Origin: Streptomyces sp. CNQ-509
Lineage (GTDB): Bacteria; Actinomycetota; Actinomycetes; Streptomycetales; Streptomycetaceae
Assembly (NCBI RefSeq): GCF_001011035.1
Contig: NZ_CP011492.1
Location: 1,681,501-1,745,500, forward strand
Direction: 5' to 3'
DNA: 64,000 nucleotides
Positions 45,109-54,434 of the stretch are shown in pieces (the stretch's first letter is position 1; each line of letters opens with the position of its first letter). Under the pieces are notes generated by a model. It was given only the letters and a program-made list of their open reading frames with translations, was not told the origin of the DNA and made no database searches. Position numbers and translations under genes: made by a program.

Positions 45109-45127
45109 ATGCATGAGTTATGCATGA
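45109..45127. promoter_or_regulatory. direct repeat ATGCATGA spaced 11 bp at the MarR gene start
   Basis: ATGCATGA occurs at 45109-45116 and 45120-45127, one helical turn apart, each holding the palindrome ATGCAT. The second copy overlaps the start codon of the MarR gene. This is a good candidate for an autoregulatory operator. Confidence 0.55.
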
Positions 45128-45680
45128 AACCGACGAGATCCGGACCGCGAACCTCCTCGGCGCCGCCGCGCTCGCCGTGGCCGACCGCCTGACGGCCGCG
45201 GCCGCGGGGGCGGCCGGAGTGAGCGTGAGCGGCACCGCCGCACTGGTCACGCTGCGGGGGGCGGAGGGCATCGGGGTCACGGAACTGGGACGGCGCATCG
45301 GGCTGAGCCAGCCCGCGTGCGCCCGGATGCTCGACCAACTCGAAGGCCGCGGGCTGGTCGAGCGGGAGCGGAGCGGCGGGCGGGGGGTGGCGCTGCGGCT
45401 CACGGAGGCCGGGGCCGCCGCTGCCGCGCGGGCAGAGGCGGCGCGCCGGGACGGGCTGCGCCGGGTGCTCGCGGGGCTCCCCGAGCAGCAGGCCACCGGC
45501 CTGACGGAGGCGCTGGAACTGCTGCTCACCGAGGTGTACGGGGACGTCGGCTCGGAGGACGTGCTGTGCCGGCTCTGCGACCGCGGCGCCTGCCTGGCCG
45601 CGGGCCACCTGTGCCCCGTCGGGCAGGCCGCGCGTGCCGAGCGAGCCGTCCGCACCGAACGGGGTGAGCGCGGTGGGTGA
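45120..45680 (+). CDS. MarR family regulator with C-terminal cysteine cluster
   Basis: This 186-residue regulator has a winged HTH (GVTELGRRIGLSQPACARML, then QLEGRGLVERE and the wing RGVALRLTEAG). A C-terminal tail CRLCDRGACLAAGHLC has four spaced cysteines that could bind metal or sense redox, a tail I recall from other MarR proteins. The stop overlaps the EamA transporter gene by 17 bp, so it probably controls that exporter. ATG 45120 lies inside a direct repeat that may be its own operator. Confidence 0.9.
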   Translation: MHETDEIRTANLLGAAALAVADRLTAAAAGAAGVSVSGTAALVTLRGAEGIGVTELGRRIGLSQPACARMLDQLEGRGLVERERSGGRGVALRLTEAGAAAAARAEAARRDGLRRVLAGLPEQQATGLTEALELLLTEVYGDVGSEDVLCRLCDRGACLAAGHLCPVGQAARAERAVRTERGERGG

Positions 45681-46587
45681 GCTGCTCGCGCTGTCGTCCG
45701 CCGTCAGCTTCGGCCTCACGCACTTCGTCGCCGGGCTCGCCGCCCGGCGCACGGCAGGGGTGACGGTCGCGTTCTACGCGCAGGTGTGCGGGACGGCCGT
45801 GAGCGTGACGGCCGCGCCGGCCGCACCGGGCGCGGGCGCCCTGACCGCGGCCGGGCTGGGTTGGGGCGCGGTGTCCGGTGTGGGCACCGGCGTGGGGGTG
45901 GCGTTCCTCTACCGCGCCCTGGCCAAGGGGGCGATGAGCGTCGTGGTGCCGGTCAGCGACGTGACGGCCGTGGCCGTACCGGTCGTCATCGGTATCAGCC
46001 TCCTCGGCGAACGCCCGGCCGCGGCCGCCCTCGCGTGCATCGCCGCGGCGTTCCCCGCTCTGTGGCTGGTCTCGCGCGGACCGGACCGGGCGGCCGGTGC
46101 CGCGGGCCGGGAGGTGCACGCTCTTCCGGTGCCGGGCCGGGAGGAGCGCGGACCGGCGCCGGCCGCCCGCCGGGCGCGCGGATCCGCGTCGGTGGACGCG
46201 CTGATCGCCGGGGCCGGGTTCGCCGCGCACTTCGTCGCCATCGCCCGGATGCCCGCCGAGGGCGACCTGTGGGCGATCACCGTCAGCCGCGTCGTGTCGG
46301 TCGCCGTCGTCGCGCTCGCCGTGCTGGGCGACCGGGCCCCGTGGGGGCTGCCCCGGCGATGCGCGCCGCACGTGGCCGCCGCGGGCGCGCTCGGCACCCT
46401 CGCGACCGTGCTGTACCTCTACGCGGCCCGCGCGGAGTTGATGGCCGTCGCGACCGTGCTCGCCGCCCTCTACCCGGCGATCCCGGTGCTGCTGGCGCTG
46501 CTCGTGCTGCGGGAGCGGCTGACGCTGCTGCAGTCGGCCGGGCTGGTGTGCGCGGGAGCGGCGATCGGGCTGATCGCGGTGGCGTGA
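45664..46587 (+). CDS. EamA/DMT family transporter
   Basis: This membrane protein of about 307 residues has ten predicted helices arranged as two EamA repeats, with the typical ends SLLGERPAAAALACIAAA and LVLRERLTLLQSAGLVCAGA. Starts at GTG 45664 or 45673 are possible, both within the end of the MarR gene, and an ATG at 45634 is in frame. A His/Arg-rich cytoplasmic loop separates the halves. It is translationally coupled to MarR and probably exports a small metabolite or toxicant. Confidence 0.87.
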   Translation: MSAVGELLALSSAVSFGLTHFVAGLAARRTAGVTVAFYAQVCGTAVSVTAAPAAPGAGALTAAGLGWGAVSGVGTGVGVAFLYRALAKGAMSVVVPVSDVTAVAVPVVIGISLLGERPAAAALACIAAAFPALWLVSRGPDRAAGAAGREVHALPVPGREERGPAPAARRARGSASVDALIAGAGFAAHFVAIARMPAEGDLWAITVSRVVSVAVVALAVLGDRAPWGLPRRCAPHVAAAGALGTLATVLYLYAARAELMAVATVLAALYPAIPVLLALLVLRERLTLLQSAGLVCAGAAIGLIAVA

Positions 46588-46720
46588 GCGCGCGGGCGGC
46601 GCGGTCCCGCGCCGCTCCGCCGCGCCCCCGCGGAAGCGGCACCGCGGCCGTCCCCGCGGCGCGGGCGCCGTCGTAAGCTCGTAGCCCGGCGCGATCACGG
46701 GAAGGGAGGCGGGGCGCGCG

Positions 46721-49700
46721 ATGGCGGTTCCGCAGGGGCGCAGGAGCAGTGCGTTCACCCGGCTGCTGCGGTACGGGTTCGGGGAGCCGGCCGACGCCGG
46801 GCGGCTGCTGGAGTCCGCGGTGCTCGACGGCGTACGGGACGATCCCGTGCTGCTCGACGCGCTGGGCGGCACCGCTGATCCGGACCGGGCGCTGCTCGGT
46901 CTGGTGCGGCTCGCGGAGGCGCTGGGCACCGAGCGGCGGCAGGCGCTGCTCGACACGCTGGTGACGGCCAAGCCGCTGCGCGACCGGCTGCTGGGGGTGC
47001 TCGGCGCGTCGGAGGCGCTGGGGGACCATCTGGCGCGGCACCCGGACGACTGGGAGTCGCTGGTCACGTACGAGGCGGCCGATCTGCACCCGACGACCGC
47101 GGAGTTCGAGCAGGCGCTCGCGGAGGGCGTGTGGGGGCCGCGGGGCGCGGAGATGCCGCGGGCGGACGCGCTGCGGGTCGCGTACCGGCGGGCGCTGCTG
47201 GGGATCGCCGCCCGGGACGTGTGCGGGACGACGGACGTGGTGCAGGCGGCCGCGGAGCTGGCGGACCTGGCGACGGCGACGCTGCGGGCGGCGCTGGAGA
47301 TCGCCGCCGAGGAGCAGCCCGAGGACGCCGCGCTGTGCCGGCTCGCGGTGATCGGGATGGGCAAGTGCGGTGGCCGGGAGCTGAACTACGTCTCGGACGT
47401 CGACGTCATCTTCGTCGCCGAGCCGCGCGAGGACGGCCCGGGCGGCGGCAGGGGGGCGGAAGCCGCGGACGAGCGCGCCGCGATGCAGGCCGCGACCCGG
47501 CTCGCCGCCCGCCTCATGCGCGTCTGCTCCGACACCACCGCCGAGGGCACCATCTGGCCCGTCGACGCCAACCTCCGCCCCGAGGGCCGCAACGGCCCGC
47601 TCGTGCGCACCCTCTCCTCCCACCTCGCGTACTACCAGCGCTGGGCCAAGACGTGGGAGTTCCAGGCGCTGTTGAAGGCCCGCCCGGTCGCGGGCGACGC
47701 GGCGCTGGGCGCGGCGTACGCGGAGGCCATCGCGCCGATGGTATGGCAGGCGGCGGAGCGTGAGAACTTCGTCGCCGACGTGCAGCAGATGCGCCGCCGG
47801 GTGGTGGCGAACATCCCGGCGGCGCAGCTCGACCGGGAGCTGAAGCTGGGCCCCGGCGGGCTGCGGGACGTGGAGTTCGCAGTGCAGTTGCTGCAGCTCG
47901 TGCACGGCCGCGCCGACGCCTCGCTGCGCAGCGGCACGACCCTGGACGCGCTGGAGGCACTCGCCGCCGGCGGGTACGTGGGCCGGGCCGACGCCGCCGC
48001 GCTGGACGACGCGTACCGCTTCCTGCGCTCCCTCGAACACAGCATCCAGCTCCAGAAGCTCCGCCGCACGCACCTGGTGCCCGAGAGCGAGCACGAGCTG
48101 CGCGCGCTCGGCCGCTCGCTGGCGCGGCTGCTGCCCGACGAGGGCCGCGGCGACCCGGTGTCGCAGTTGCGCAAGGTGTGGCGGCGGCACTCCTTCGAGG
48201 TGCGGCGGCTGCACGAGAAGCTGTTCTACCGCCCGCTGCTCGACGCCGTCGCCCGGCTGGCGCCCGGAGAGGTGCGGCTGACGCCGGACGCCGCCCGGGA
48301 GCGGCTGGTGGCCCTCGGGTACGAGGACCCGGCGGCGGCGCTGCGCCATCTGGAGGCGCTGACGTCGGGGATGAGCCGGAAGGCGGCGATCCAGCGGACG
48401 CTGCTGCCGGTGCTGCTGGGCTGGTTCGGCGACTCGGCCGACCCGGACGCGGGGCTGCTGAACTTCCGCAAGGTCTCGGACGCGCTGGGGAGCACGCCCT
48501 GGTATCTGCGGCTGCTGCGCGACGAGGGCGCCGCGGCGGAGAACCTGGCACGGGTGCTGTCCTCGGGCCGGCTCGCGCCCGACCTGCTGCTGCGGGCGCC
48601 GGAGGCGGTGGCGCTGCTCGGCGACGAGCAGGGGCTGCGGCCGCGCGGGCGGGCGCACCTGGAGCAGGAGATCCTGGCGGCCGTCGGCCGGCACACGGAC
48701 CCGGAGACGGCGGTGGCGGCGGCCCGCGGGGTACGGCGGCGGGAGCTCTTCCGTACCGCGGCGGCGGACCTCATCACGGCGTACGGGGCGCACACGGCAC
48801 CCGGCGAGGAGGACGAGGAGCGCGCCGAGGGCGGACGGGAACACGACCGGGACGAGCACGACGGGGACGAGCACGCCCGGATCGCCGCCGCCGTCGACCG
48901 CACCGGCGACGCGCTCAGCGATCTCAACGCCGCCACCATCGCCGGCGCCCTGCGCGCCGCGACCGCCGCCCGCTGGGGCGACACGCTGCCGACGCGGTTC
49001 GCGGTGATCGGCATGGGCCGCTTCGGCGGCCACGAGCTGGGCTACGGCTCGGACGCCGACGTCCTCTTCGTGCACGAGCCGCGCGAGGGCGTGTCCGACG
49101 AGGAGGCGGGCGCGGCGGCGTTCGCCGTCGCCAACGAGCTGCGCCGGCTGCTGCAACTGCCCAGTGCCGACCCGCCGCTGCTGATCGACGCCGACCTGCG
49201 GCCCGAGGGCAAGTCGGGGCCGCTGGTGCGCACGCTCGCCTCGTACGCGGCGTACTACCGGCGCTGGTCGCTGACCTGGGAGAGCCACGCACTGCTCCGC
49301 GCCGAGCCGGTCGCGGGCGACGCGGGCCTCGGCGCGCGGTTCACGGAGCTGATCGACCCGCTGCGCTACCCGGTGGGCGGGCTCGACGAGGACGCCGTAC
49401 GCGAGATCCGGCGGCTGAAGGCGCGGATGGAGGCGGAGCGGCTGCCGCGCGGCGCGGACCCGGCGCTGCACGCGAAGCTGGGGCGCGGCGGGCTCGCGGA
49501 CGTGGAATGGACGGTCCAGATGCTGCAGTTGCAGCACGGGCGCGAGGTGCGCGCGCTGCGGACGCCCCGCACCCGCGCGGCGCTGGCCGCGGCCCGGGAG
49601 GCGGGGCTGCTGGACGCGGAGGACGCGCGGATCCTGGACGACGCCTGGCTGCTGGCGACGCGCCTGCGCAACGCGGTGATGCTGGTCCGCGGCCGGCCGG

Positions 49701-49852
49701 GCGACACCTTCCCCGCCGCCGAGCGCGAACTCGGCGCGGTGGCACGCTACTTCGGCTACGGGCCGGGGCAGGCCGGCGAACTGCCCGAGGAGTACCGGCG
49801 GACGACGCGGCGGGCGCGCGCGGTCGTGCAGCGGCTCTTCTACGGCGACTGA
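46721..49852 (+). CDS. glnE: glutamine synthetase adenylyltransferase GlnE
   Basis: This 1043-residue two-headed nucleotidyltransferase adds AMP to, and removes it from, GSI. Both catalytic halves are visible: VIGMGKCGGRELNYVSDVD near residue 210 and VIGMGRFGGHELGYGSDAD near 765, each with the paired aspartates, joined by GlnD_UR helical domains (GPGGLRDVEFAVQLLQL; GRGGLADVEWTVQMLQL). An acidic, charged insertion (about residues 695-720, EEDEERAEGG) separates the halves. ATG 46721 has GGAGG upstream. Its target is Tyr399 of the GlnA in this window. Confidence 0.96.
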   Translation: MAVPQGRRSSAFTRLLRYGFGEPADAGRLLESAVLDGVRDDPVLLDALGGTADPDRALLGLVRLAEALGTERRQALLDTLVTAKPLRDRLLGVLGASEALGDHLARHPDDWESLVTYEAADLHPTTAEFEQALAEGVWGPRGAEMPRADALRVAYRRALLGIAARDVCGTTDVVQAAAELADLATATLRAALEIAAEEQPEDAALCRLAVIGMGKCGGRELNYVSDVDVIFVAEPREDGPGGGRGAEAADERAAMQAATRLAARLMRVCSDTTAEGTIWPVDANLRPEGRNGPLVRTLSSHLAYYQRWAKTWEFQALLKARPVAGDAALGAAYAEAIAPMVWQAAERENFVADVQQMRRRVVANIPAAQLDRELKLGPGGLRDVEFAVQLLQLVHGRADASLRSGTTLDALEALAAGGYVGRADAAALDDAYRFLRSLEHSIQLQKLRRTHLVPESEHELRALGRSLARLLPDEGRGDPVSQLRKVWRRHSFEVRRLHEKLFYRPLLDAVARLAPGEVRLTPDAARERLVALGYEDPAAALRHLEALTSGMSRKAAIQRTLLPVLLGWFGDSADPDAGLLNFRKVSDALGSTPWYLRLLRDEGAAAENLARVLSSGRLAPDLLLRAPEAVALLGDEQGLRPRGRAHLEQEILAAVGRHTDPETAVAAARGVRRRELFRTAAADLITAYGAHTAPGEEDEERAEGGREHDRDEHDGDEHARIAAAVDRTGDALSDLNAATIAGALRAATAARWGDTLPTRFAVIGMGRFGGHELGYGSDADVLFVHEPREGVSDEEAGAAAFAVANELRRLLQLPSADPPLLIDADLRPEGKSGPLVRTLASYAAYYRRWSLTWESHALLRAEPVAGDAGLGARFTELIDPLRYPVGGLDEDAVREIRRLKARMEAERLPRGADPALHAKLGRGGLADVEWTVQMLQLQHGREVRALRTPRTRAALAAAREAGLLDAEDARILDDAWLLATRLRNAVMLVRGRPGDTFPAAERELGAVARYFGYGPGQAGELPEEYRRTTRRARAVVQRLFYGD

Positions 49853-50066
49853 GGCGGCCCGGCCCGCCGACCGGCCCACCGCCTGACCGACCGGGCGGAT
49901 CCGCCGGAGACCCGTCGCCGGGCCAGTTCGTCCGGACGAGGGACGGTTCGGCGGTCCGTTCGTAGCATGGCACGCTGTTCGTGCGATTTGCCCTTTTTCT
50001 TTGGGCGGCCCGCTGGTAGACCGGCCGGGCAGGGACAGGGCAGCACGGACAGCGAGGTGGCACGGA

Positions 50067-50723
50067 ATGCGTACGGCGATCGCTTCCGCGGCGATGGTCG
50101 CCGGGCTGCTGGCATCCCTCGCCCCCTCCCCGCCGCTCTCTCCCGACGCGCCCCCGGCCGAGCTGCCGTCGTCGCCGATCCGGCTCGCCCTGGAGCGCCG
50201 GGCCGCACCGGACGGCGGCACGACGTACGCGATCACGGTGCACAACACGTCGGGGGCGGACGCGCCGAACGGCAGGGTGACCCAGCTCCTCCCCGAATCC
50301 CTGGACTACGTCTCCGCGAGCCCCCGGGCCGAGACGACCGGGCAGCAGGTGACGTGGGAGATCACCCTGCCGGCGGGCACGACCCGGGTGCTGAAGGTGA
50401 CCGCCGCCCCGGACCGCACCGAGCGGGACGGCCGGGACCTCCGCGCCGCCCACGCGGCCGGCGACGTACGGGCCCCGCGGGACGCCGGCGCCGGTGACCG
50501 CGCGCCCGCGGCCGCCACCACGGTCTGCTTCCAGGGCGGCACCCGCGGCGAGTGGCTCACCTGCACCAGCGCCGACGACGAGTGGTCACCGGAGCCCTGG
50601 GTCTCCTCGAACAAGGTCTACGCCATCGGCAGCGCCGCCGCCGCGCTCCTCGTCGGCACCGCGGGCATCATCATCCTGCGCCGCCGCCGCTCCCGGGACA
50701 CGGAGGACGACGGCCCGCAGTGA
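50067..50723 (+). CDS. exported DUF11-like protein with C-terminal anchor
   Basis: This 218-residue protein has a signal peptide (about 1-25), a DUF11-like beta domain (RLALERRAAPDGGTTYAITV, then TQLLPESLDYVSASP), a charged linker and a C-terminal helix (AIGSAAAALLVGTAGIIIL) followed by an Arg-rich cytoplasmic tail. It should be a cell-surface protein. ATG 50067 has GAGGTGG upstream. No sortase motif is present. Function is unknown. The stretch 49853-50066 before it holds a short T-rich patch and no gene. Confidence 0.75.
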   Translation: MRTAIASAAMVAGLLASLAPSPPLSPDAPPAELPSSPIRLALERRAAPDGGTTYAITVHNTSGADAPNGRVTQLLPESLDYVSASPRAETTGQQVTWEITLPAGTTRVLKVTAAPDRTERDGRDLRAAHAAGDVRAPRDAGAGDRAPAAATTVCFQGGTRGEWLTCTSADDEWSPEPWVSSNKVYAIGSAAAALLVGTAGIIILRRRRSRDTEDDGPQ

Positions 50724-50780
50724 CGCGCGGACGACGGACGACCGCCGCGAGGGGTTCGGTGGTCGCAGGCAGCACCGCTC

Positions 50781-52847
50781 TCAGACGGCCTTCGCCGGGA
50801 ACGGCAGCGGGCGGCTGTGCACCACGTCGAGGCGGGAGACGGCGCGGGTCAGCACGACGTACAGGCGGCGCAGGCCGGTCGGCCCGCCCTCGGCGCCGGT
50901 GATCGCCGCCGGTTCGACCGCGACGACATGGTCGTATTCGAGGCCCTTGGCGGCGGTCGCGGGCAGGACGGTGACGCGGGCGGCGAGGTCGTCGGGGCCC
51001 GCCGTCGCGATGCCCGCCTCCTCCAGCACCGCGCGCACCCGGTCGACGTCGGCCGCGGCGGCGACCACCCCGATCGAGCCCTCGCTGCTGAGAGCCTGCC
51101 GTACCGCGTCCCGGGTCGCGGCGAGGACATCCTGGGTGGGAAGGATGCGCAGCGCGCCGTCCTGGCGCAGGGAGCGGGCGGCGGGGACGTCGACGTCGAG
51201 GTGGCCGAGGAGGCGGTTGGCGAGGTCGACCACGGCGGCCGGTACCCGGAATCCGGTGGTGAGCGTCGCGATCTCGGCGTCGGGCCGGCCCAGGTGGGCA
51301 AGGAGGGAGGGCCAGTCGCGCGCGGCCCACGGCGTGGTGCCCTGTGCCAGATCGCCGAGCACCGTCAGCGAGCCGAACTCCGCGCGCCGCGCGATCACCC
51401 GCGCCTCCATGGGTGAGAGGTCCTGCGCCTCGTCGACGACGATGTGACCGTAGCCCTCGGGTCGGTCCAGGAGCCCGGACAGCTCGTCGAGGAGTACGTG
51501 GTCGGCGGCGGTCCACTTCGCCGACTTGAAGGACCGCGGCGGCTTCGCCCAGAGCAGTGCCCGCTGTTCGCCGGCGTCCAGGACGCCGTGGGCGGCGCGG
51601 GCCAGTTCCCCGGCATCGGTGAAGAGCGCGGCGAGCACCTCGGCGGGCTTCACCTTGGGCCAGGCGGCGTCCAGGAAGGCGCCGATCGACCGGGCCCGGC
51701 CGACCCGCTGCTGCCAGGCGGCCGTGGGGGTCACGGCCCGGCGCTCGGCCTGCCGCTGGATACGGTCCACGATCCGGCTGCGCACCCGCTCGCGGCCGAT
51801 CGCGTACGGGAGCCGCTCGTCGCGCACGCCCGCGACGATCTCCCCGAGCTCCGCGGGCGGCACCCGCCACCACGCGGAGTCGTCCCGGACCGCCACCCCT
51901 TCGGTGATCCCGTCCGCCGACACCCGTGCGTAGAGCGCCCGCCGCAGCACCTCGGCCATCCGCACGTCGTGCTTGAGCGCGGCGGCCGCCGCACCGTCCT
52001 CCGCGTGCACCTGCCGCTCCCCCGCGACCAGTTCCCCGACCGTCGACTGCCGCACCCCGGTCTCGCCGAGCGCGGGCAGGACGGCCGAGATGTACGACAG
52101 GAACGTGCGGTTCGGGCCGAGGACGAGGAGACCGCCGCGCCGGATCTGCCGCGCGTAGGTGTAGAGCAGATACGCGGCGCGGTGCAGTCCGACGGCGGTC
52201 TTGCCGGTGCCCGGGGCGCCCTGCACACAGACGGAGACGCCGAGTTCGCGGCGTACCAGGTCGTCCTGGTCGGGCTGGATGGTGGCGGCGATGTCGCGCA
52301 TCGGGCCGGTACGCGGGCGCTCGATCTCGCCGGCCAGAATGCGGCCGCCACGGGTCGTCTCCGCCGCGGGCCGTTCGTCCTCCAGGCCGGTCAGCTCGTC
52401 GGAGTCGCCGGTGGCGCCGGGCGCCCAGCCGAACCGGCGGCGGATCTCGACGCCCTGCGGATCCTCCGGTCCCGCCTGGTAGAAGGCGCGCGAGACCGGT
52501 GCGCGCCAGTCGACGACGAGGGGCGGTGCGGACGGGTCCTCGGTGATGCGCATCCGGCCGATGTGGTAGCGCTGTCCGGCGTGGCCGCCCGCCTGCCCGG
52601 CGTCGTCGGCGAAGTCGAGGCGGCCGAAGAACAGCGGCCCTGGCGGCAGTTCGTGCAGGTCCTTGGCCTGGCTGCGCAGCTCGTAGCCGAGCACCTCGGC
52701 GTCGGCGCCGGACGCGGACGCGTGCTCGCCGATGACCACCTGCCGGTCGGCGCCCGCGCGCATCGCGTCGAGGGCGGCGCGGCAGGTCTCGTGATAGCGG
52801 CGTTCGTCGGCGAGGGAGGTCGCGGCAAGGGGGTGTGCGGTGCCCAT
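50781..52847 (-). CDS. HelD-like UvrD/Rep superfamily helicase
   Basis: This 688-residue protein has an N-terminal coiled-coil-like arm, Walker A GAPGTGKTAVG (about residue 212), Walker B VVDEAQDLSP (about 475) and C-terminal motif V/VI ATAAKGLEYDHVV and RRLYVVLTRA. The layout fits class II HelD proteins of Actinobacteria, which bind and recycle RNA polymerase; some protect it from rifamycins. ATG 52847 is chosen; an in-frame start exists at 52865. An inverted repeat lies between it and the TetR gene upstream. Confidence 0.85.
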   Translation of the reverse strand: MGTAHPLAATSLADERRYHETCRAALDAMRAGADRQVVIGEHASASGADAEVLGYELRSQAKDLHELPPGPLFFGRLDFADDAGQAGGHAGQRYHIGRMRITEDPSAPPLVVDWRAPVSRAFYQAGPEDPQGVEIRRRFGWAPGATGDSDELTGLEDERPAAETTRGGRILAGEIERPRTGPMRDIAATIQPDQDDLVRRELGVSVCVQGAPGTGKTAVGLHRAAYLLYTYARQIRRGGLLVLGPNRTFLSYISAVLPALGETGVRQSTVGELVAGERQVHAEDGAAAAALKHDVRMAEVLRRALYARVSADGITEGVAVRDDSAWWRVPPAELGEIVAGVRDERLPYAIGRERVRSRIVDRIQRQAERRAVTPTAAWQQRVGRARSIGAFLDAAWPKVKPAEVLAALFTDAGELARAAHGVLDAGEQRALLWAKPPRSFKSAKWTAADHVLLDELSGLLDRPEGYGHIVVDEAQDLSPMEARVIARRAEFGSLTVLGDLAQGTTPWAARDWPSLLAHLGRPDAEIATLTTGFRVPAAVVDLANRLLGHLDVDVPAARSLRQDGALRILPTQDVLAATRDAVRQALSSEGSIGVVAAAADVDRVRAVLEEAGIATAGPDDLAARVTVLPATAAKGLEYDHVVAVEPAAITGAEGGPTGLRRLYVVLTRAVSRLDVVHSRPLPFPAKAV

Positions 52848-52869
52848 GCACCCAACATAACGCAACTCG

Positions 52870-52891
52870 GTAACATTTTTTACGCGGTTAC
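52870..52891. promoter_or_regulatory. inverted repeat GTAAC-N12-GTTAC between tetR and helD-like gene
   Basis: Perfect 5-bp arms around an AT-rich spacer lie 23 bp upstream of the HelD-like start and 20 bp after the TetR stop. The AT-rich run is unusual here. The segment TCGGTAAC also occurs at the dyad before the secreted hydrolase (56220-56227). Candidate operator. Confidence 0.45.
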
Positions 52892-52910
52892 ACTATGGGG
52901 GACGGGGCCG

Positions 52911-53537
52911 TCAGAGTCCGATCCCCTTCGCGAGCTGCCGGAACGCCAGTTCGGCCGCCTCCTTCGCATCCGGCGCCACCGCGTCCGCGCTCTCGCCGTC
53001 CGCGATCCGCCGCACGTTCTCCTCGGCGAGGATCCGCTGCACCGCCGCGATCTGCCCGGCCGCGAGCCGGGCCCGCACCGCGGGCCCGCCCAGCGCGTCG
53101 GCGAGCACCCGCTCCGAGCGCTCCTGCCAGCCGGCGAGCCGCGCGACCAGGGAAGGCGTCCCATAGAGGAGCCGCTGGTAGGCGATGACCGCCGGGTCGT
53201 CGCAGAGCCCGGTCACCGGGTCGCGTCGCTCGAGGCCGTCCAGGAAGTTCCGCCGCAGCGCCGCGAGCGGCGACTCGCCCTCCGCGCGGGCCGTCACGAC
53301 CCGGGCCGCCTCGTCCTGGTGATCGGCGAACCGGTGCAGCACCAGGTCCTCCTTGGACGGGAAGTACCGGAAGAGCGTCGGCTTCGACACCTCCGCCGCG
53401 GCCGCGACCTCCGCCACGGACACCGCGTCGTACCCCCGCTCCAGGAAGAGCCGGACCGCGGTCTCGGAGAGCAGCCGCCGCGTGCGCTGCTTCTTGCGTT
53501 CGCGCAGACCGGGGACGGGGGTACCGGGGTCGGCCAC
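52911..53537 (-). CDS. TetR/AcrR family regulator
   Basis: This 208-residue repressor has an N-terminal HTH (RRLLSETAVRLFLERGYDAV, then VAEVAAAAEVSKPTLFRYF, residues about 18-58) and a helical ligand domain. GTG 53537 begins directly after the PAP2 stop codon with no gap, so the two genes are co-transcribed. The HelD-like gene lies downstream on the same strand. The effector is unknown. Confidence 0.92.
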   Translation of the reverse strand: MADPGTPVPGLRERKKQRTRRLLSETAVRLFLERGYDAVSVAEVAAAAEVSKPTLFRYFPSKEDLVLHRFADHQDEAARVVTARAEGESPLAALRRNFLDGLERRDPVTGLCDDPAVIAYQRLLYGTPSLVARLAGWQERSERVLADALGGPAVRARLAAGQIAAVQRILAEENVRRIADGESADAVAPDAKEAAELAFRQLAKGIGL

Positions 53538-54434
53538 CTAGGCGGACGCCACCTTCTGCGGCAGTCGGTAGGCGATCGTGCCGTACCAGGCGTACGAGAC
53601 CGCGAAGCCGAAGGTGAGGCAGATGACCCCGCCCACCGCGTCCATCCAGAAGTGGTTCGCCGTCGCCATGATGACCAGCAGCGTCAGCGTCGGGTAGAGC
53701 ACCCCGAGCAGCTTCACCCACAGCGGCTTCGCCAGGACGGCGATGGTGATGCCGGCCCACACCGACCAGCCCACGTGCATCGAGGGCATGGCGGCGTACT
53801 GGTTGGAGACGTTGGCGAGGTTGCCCGAGGACATCGAGCCCCAGGTCTCGTGCACCCGCACGGTGTCGACGAAGTCCATGCCCTCCATCAGCCGGGGCGG
53901 CGCCAGCGGGAAGCTGTAGTAGCCGACGAGGGCGAAGCAGGTGGTGATGGCGAGCGCGAGGCGGACGGCGGCGTAGCGTCCCGGCTGCCAGCGGTAGAGC
54001 CAGACGAGCACACCGAGGGTGACGACGTAATGGAGCGTGCCGTAGTAGTAGTTCATCGACACGACGAGCCAGGTGACGCCGTCGACCGCGTGGTTGAGCG
54101 AGCGCTCGAAGGCCATCCCCAGGCTCTCCTGGAAGCTCCAGATGCGGTCCGCGTTCTTCAGCGCCTGCGTCTCCTGCTCGGGCACGGCGTTGCGGATGAG
54201 GGAGTACGTCCAGTAGACGAGGGCGACGAGCATGATCTCGAACCACAGCCGCGGCGGGCGTGGCGAGCGCATCCGGTCGAAGAGGGCGCGCAGGCGCTGC
54301 CGGGAGGGGGCCAGGTCTCTTCGTTTCTCGTCGGCGTCCGTATCGGCCGGGGGGACGGGCGTCCGCCGGTCCTGAAGAGTCCTCGCAATCTTCGCTGGCC
54401 GGGGTGCAAGGTCCCGGGAATACGACGCGCCCAT
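53538..54434 (-). CDS. PAP2 superfamily membrane phosphatase/transferase (Aur1-like)
   Basis: This 298-residue membrane protein has a charged cytoplasmic N-terminus (about 1-60), then six helices. The PAP2 catalytic motifs are YAAMPSMHVGWSVW (PSMH) and ATANHFWMDAVGG (HxxxD). Aur1/inositolphosphotransferase-type PAP2 proteins act on phospholipids or polyprenyl phosphates at the membrane. It is followed immediately by TetR. Substrate is unknown. Confidence 0.88.
   Translation of the reverse strand: MGASYSRDLAPRPAKIARTLQDRRTPVPPADTDADEKRRDLAPSRQRLRALFDRMRSPRPPRLWFEIMLVALVYWTYSLIRNAVPEQETQALKNADRIWSFQESLGMAFERSLNHAVDGVTWLVVSMNYYYGTLHYVVTLGVLVWLYRWQPGRYAAVRLALAITTCFALVGYYSFPLAPPRLMEGMDFVDTVRVHETWGSMSSGNLANVSNQYAAMPSMHVGWSVWAGITIAVLAKPLWVKLLGVLYPTLTLLVIMATANHFWMDAVGGVICLTFGFAVSYAWYGTIAYRLPQKVASA

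Noticed and set aside
46283..50248. Minus-strand open frame of about 1320 codons
   Set aside because: It is the antisense shadow of glnE and its neighbours and has no recognisable domain.
52848..52910. Rifamycin-associated element (RAE) upstream of the HelD-like gene
   Set aside because: I looked for the GGGGCTTGCGGCAAG-type inverted repeat known before rifamycin-inducible genes. The gap instead holds GTAAC-N12-GTTAC, which does not match.
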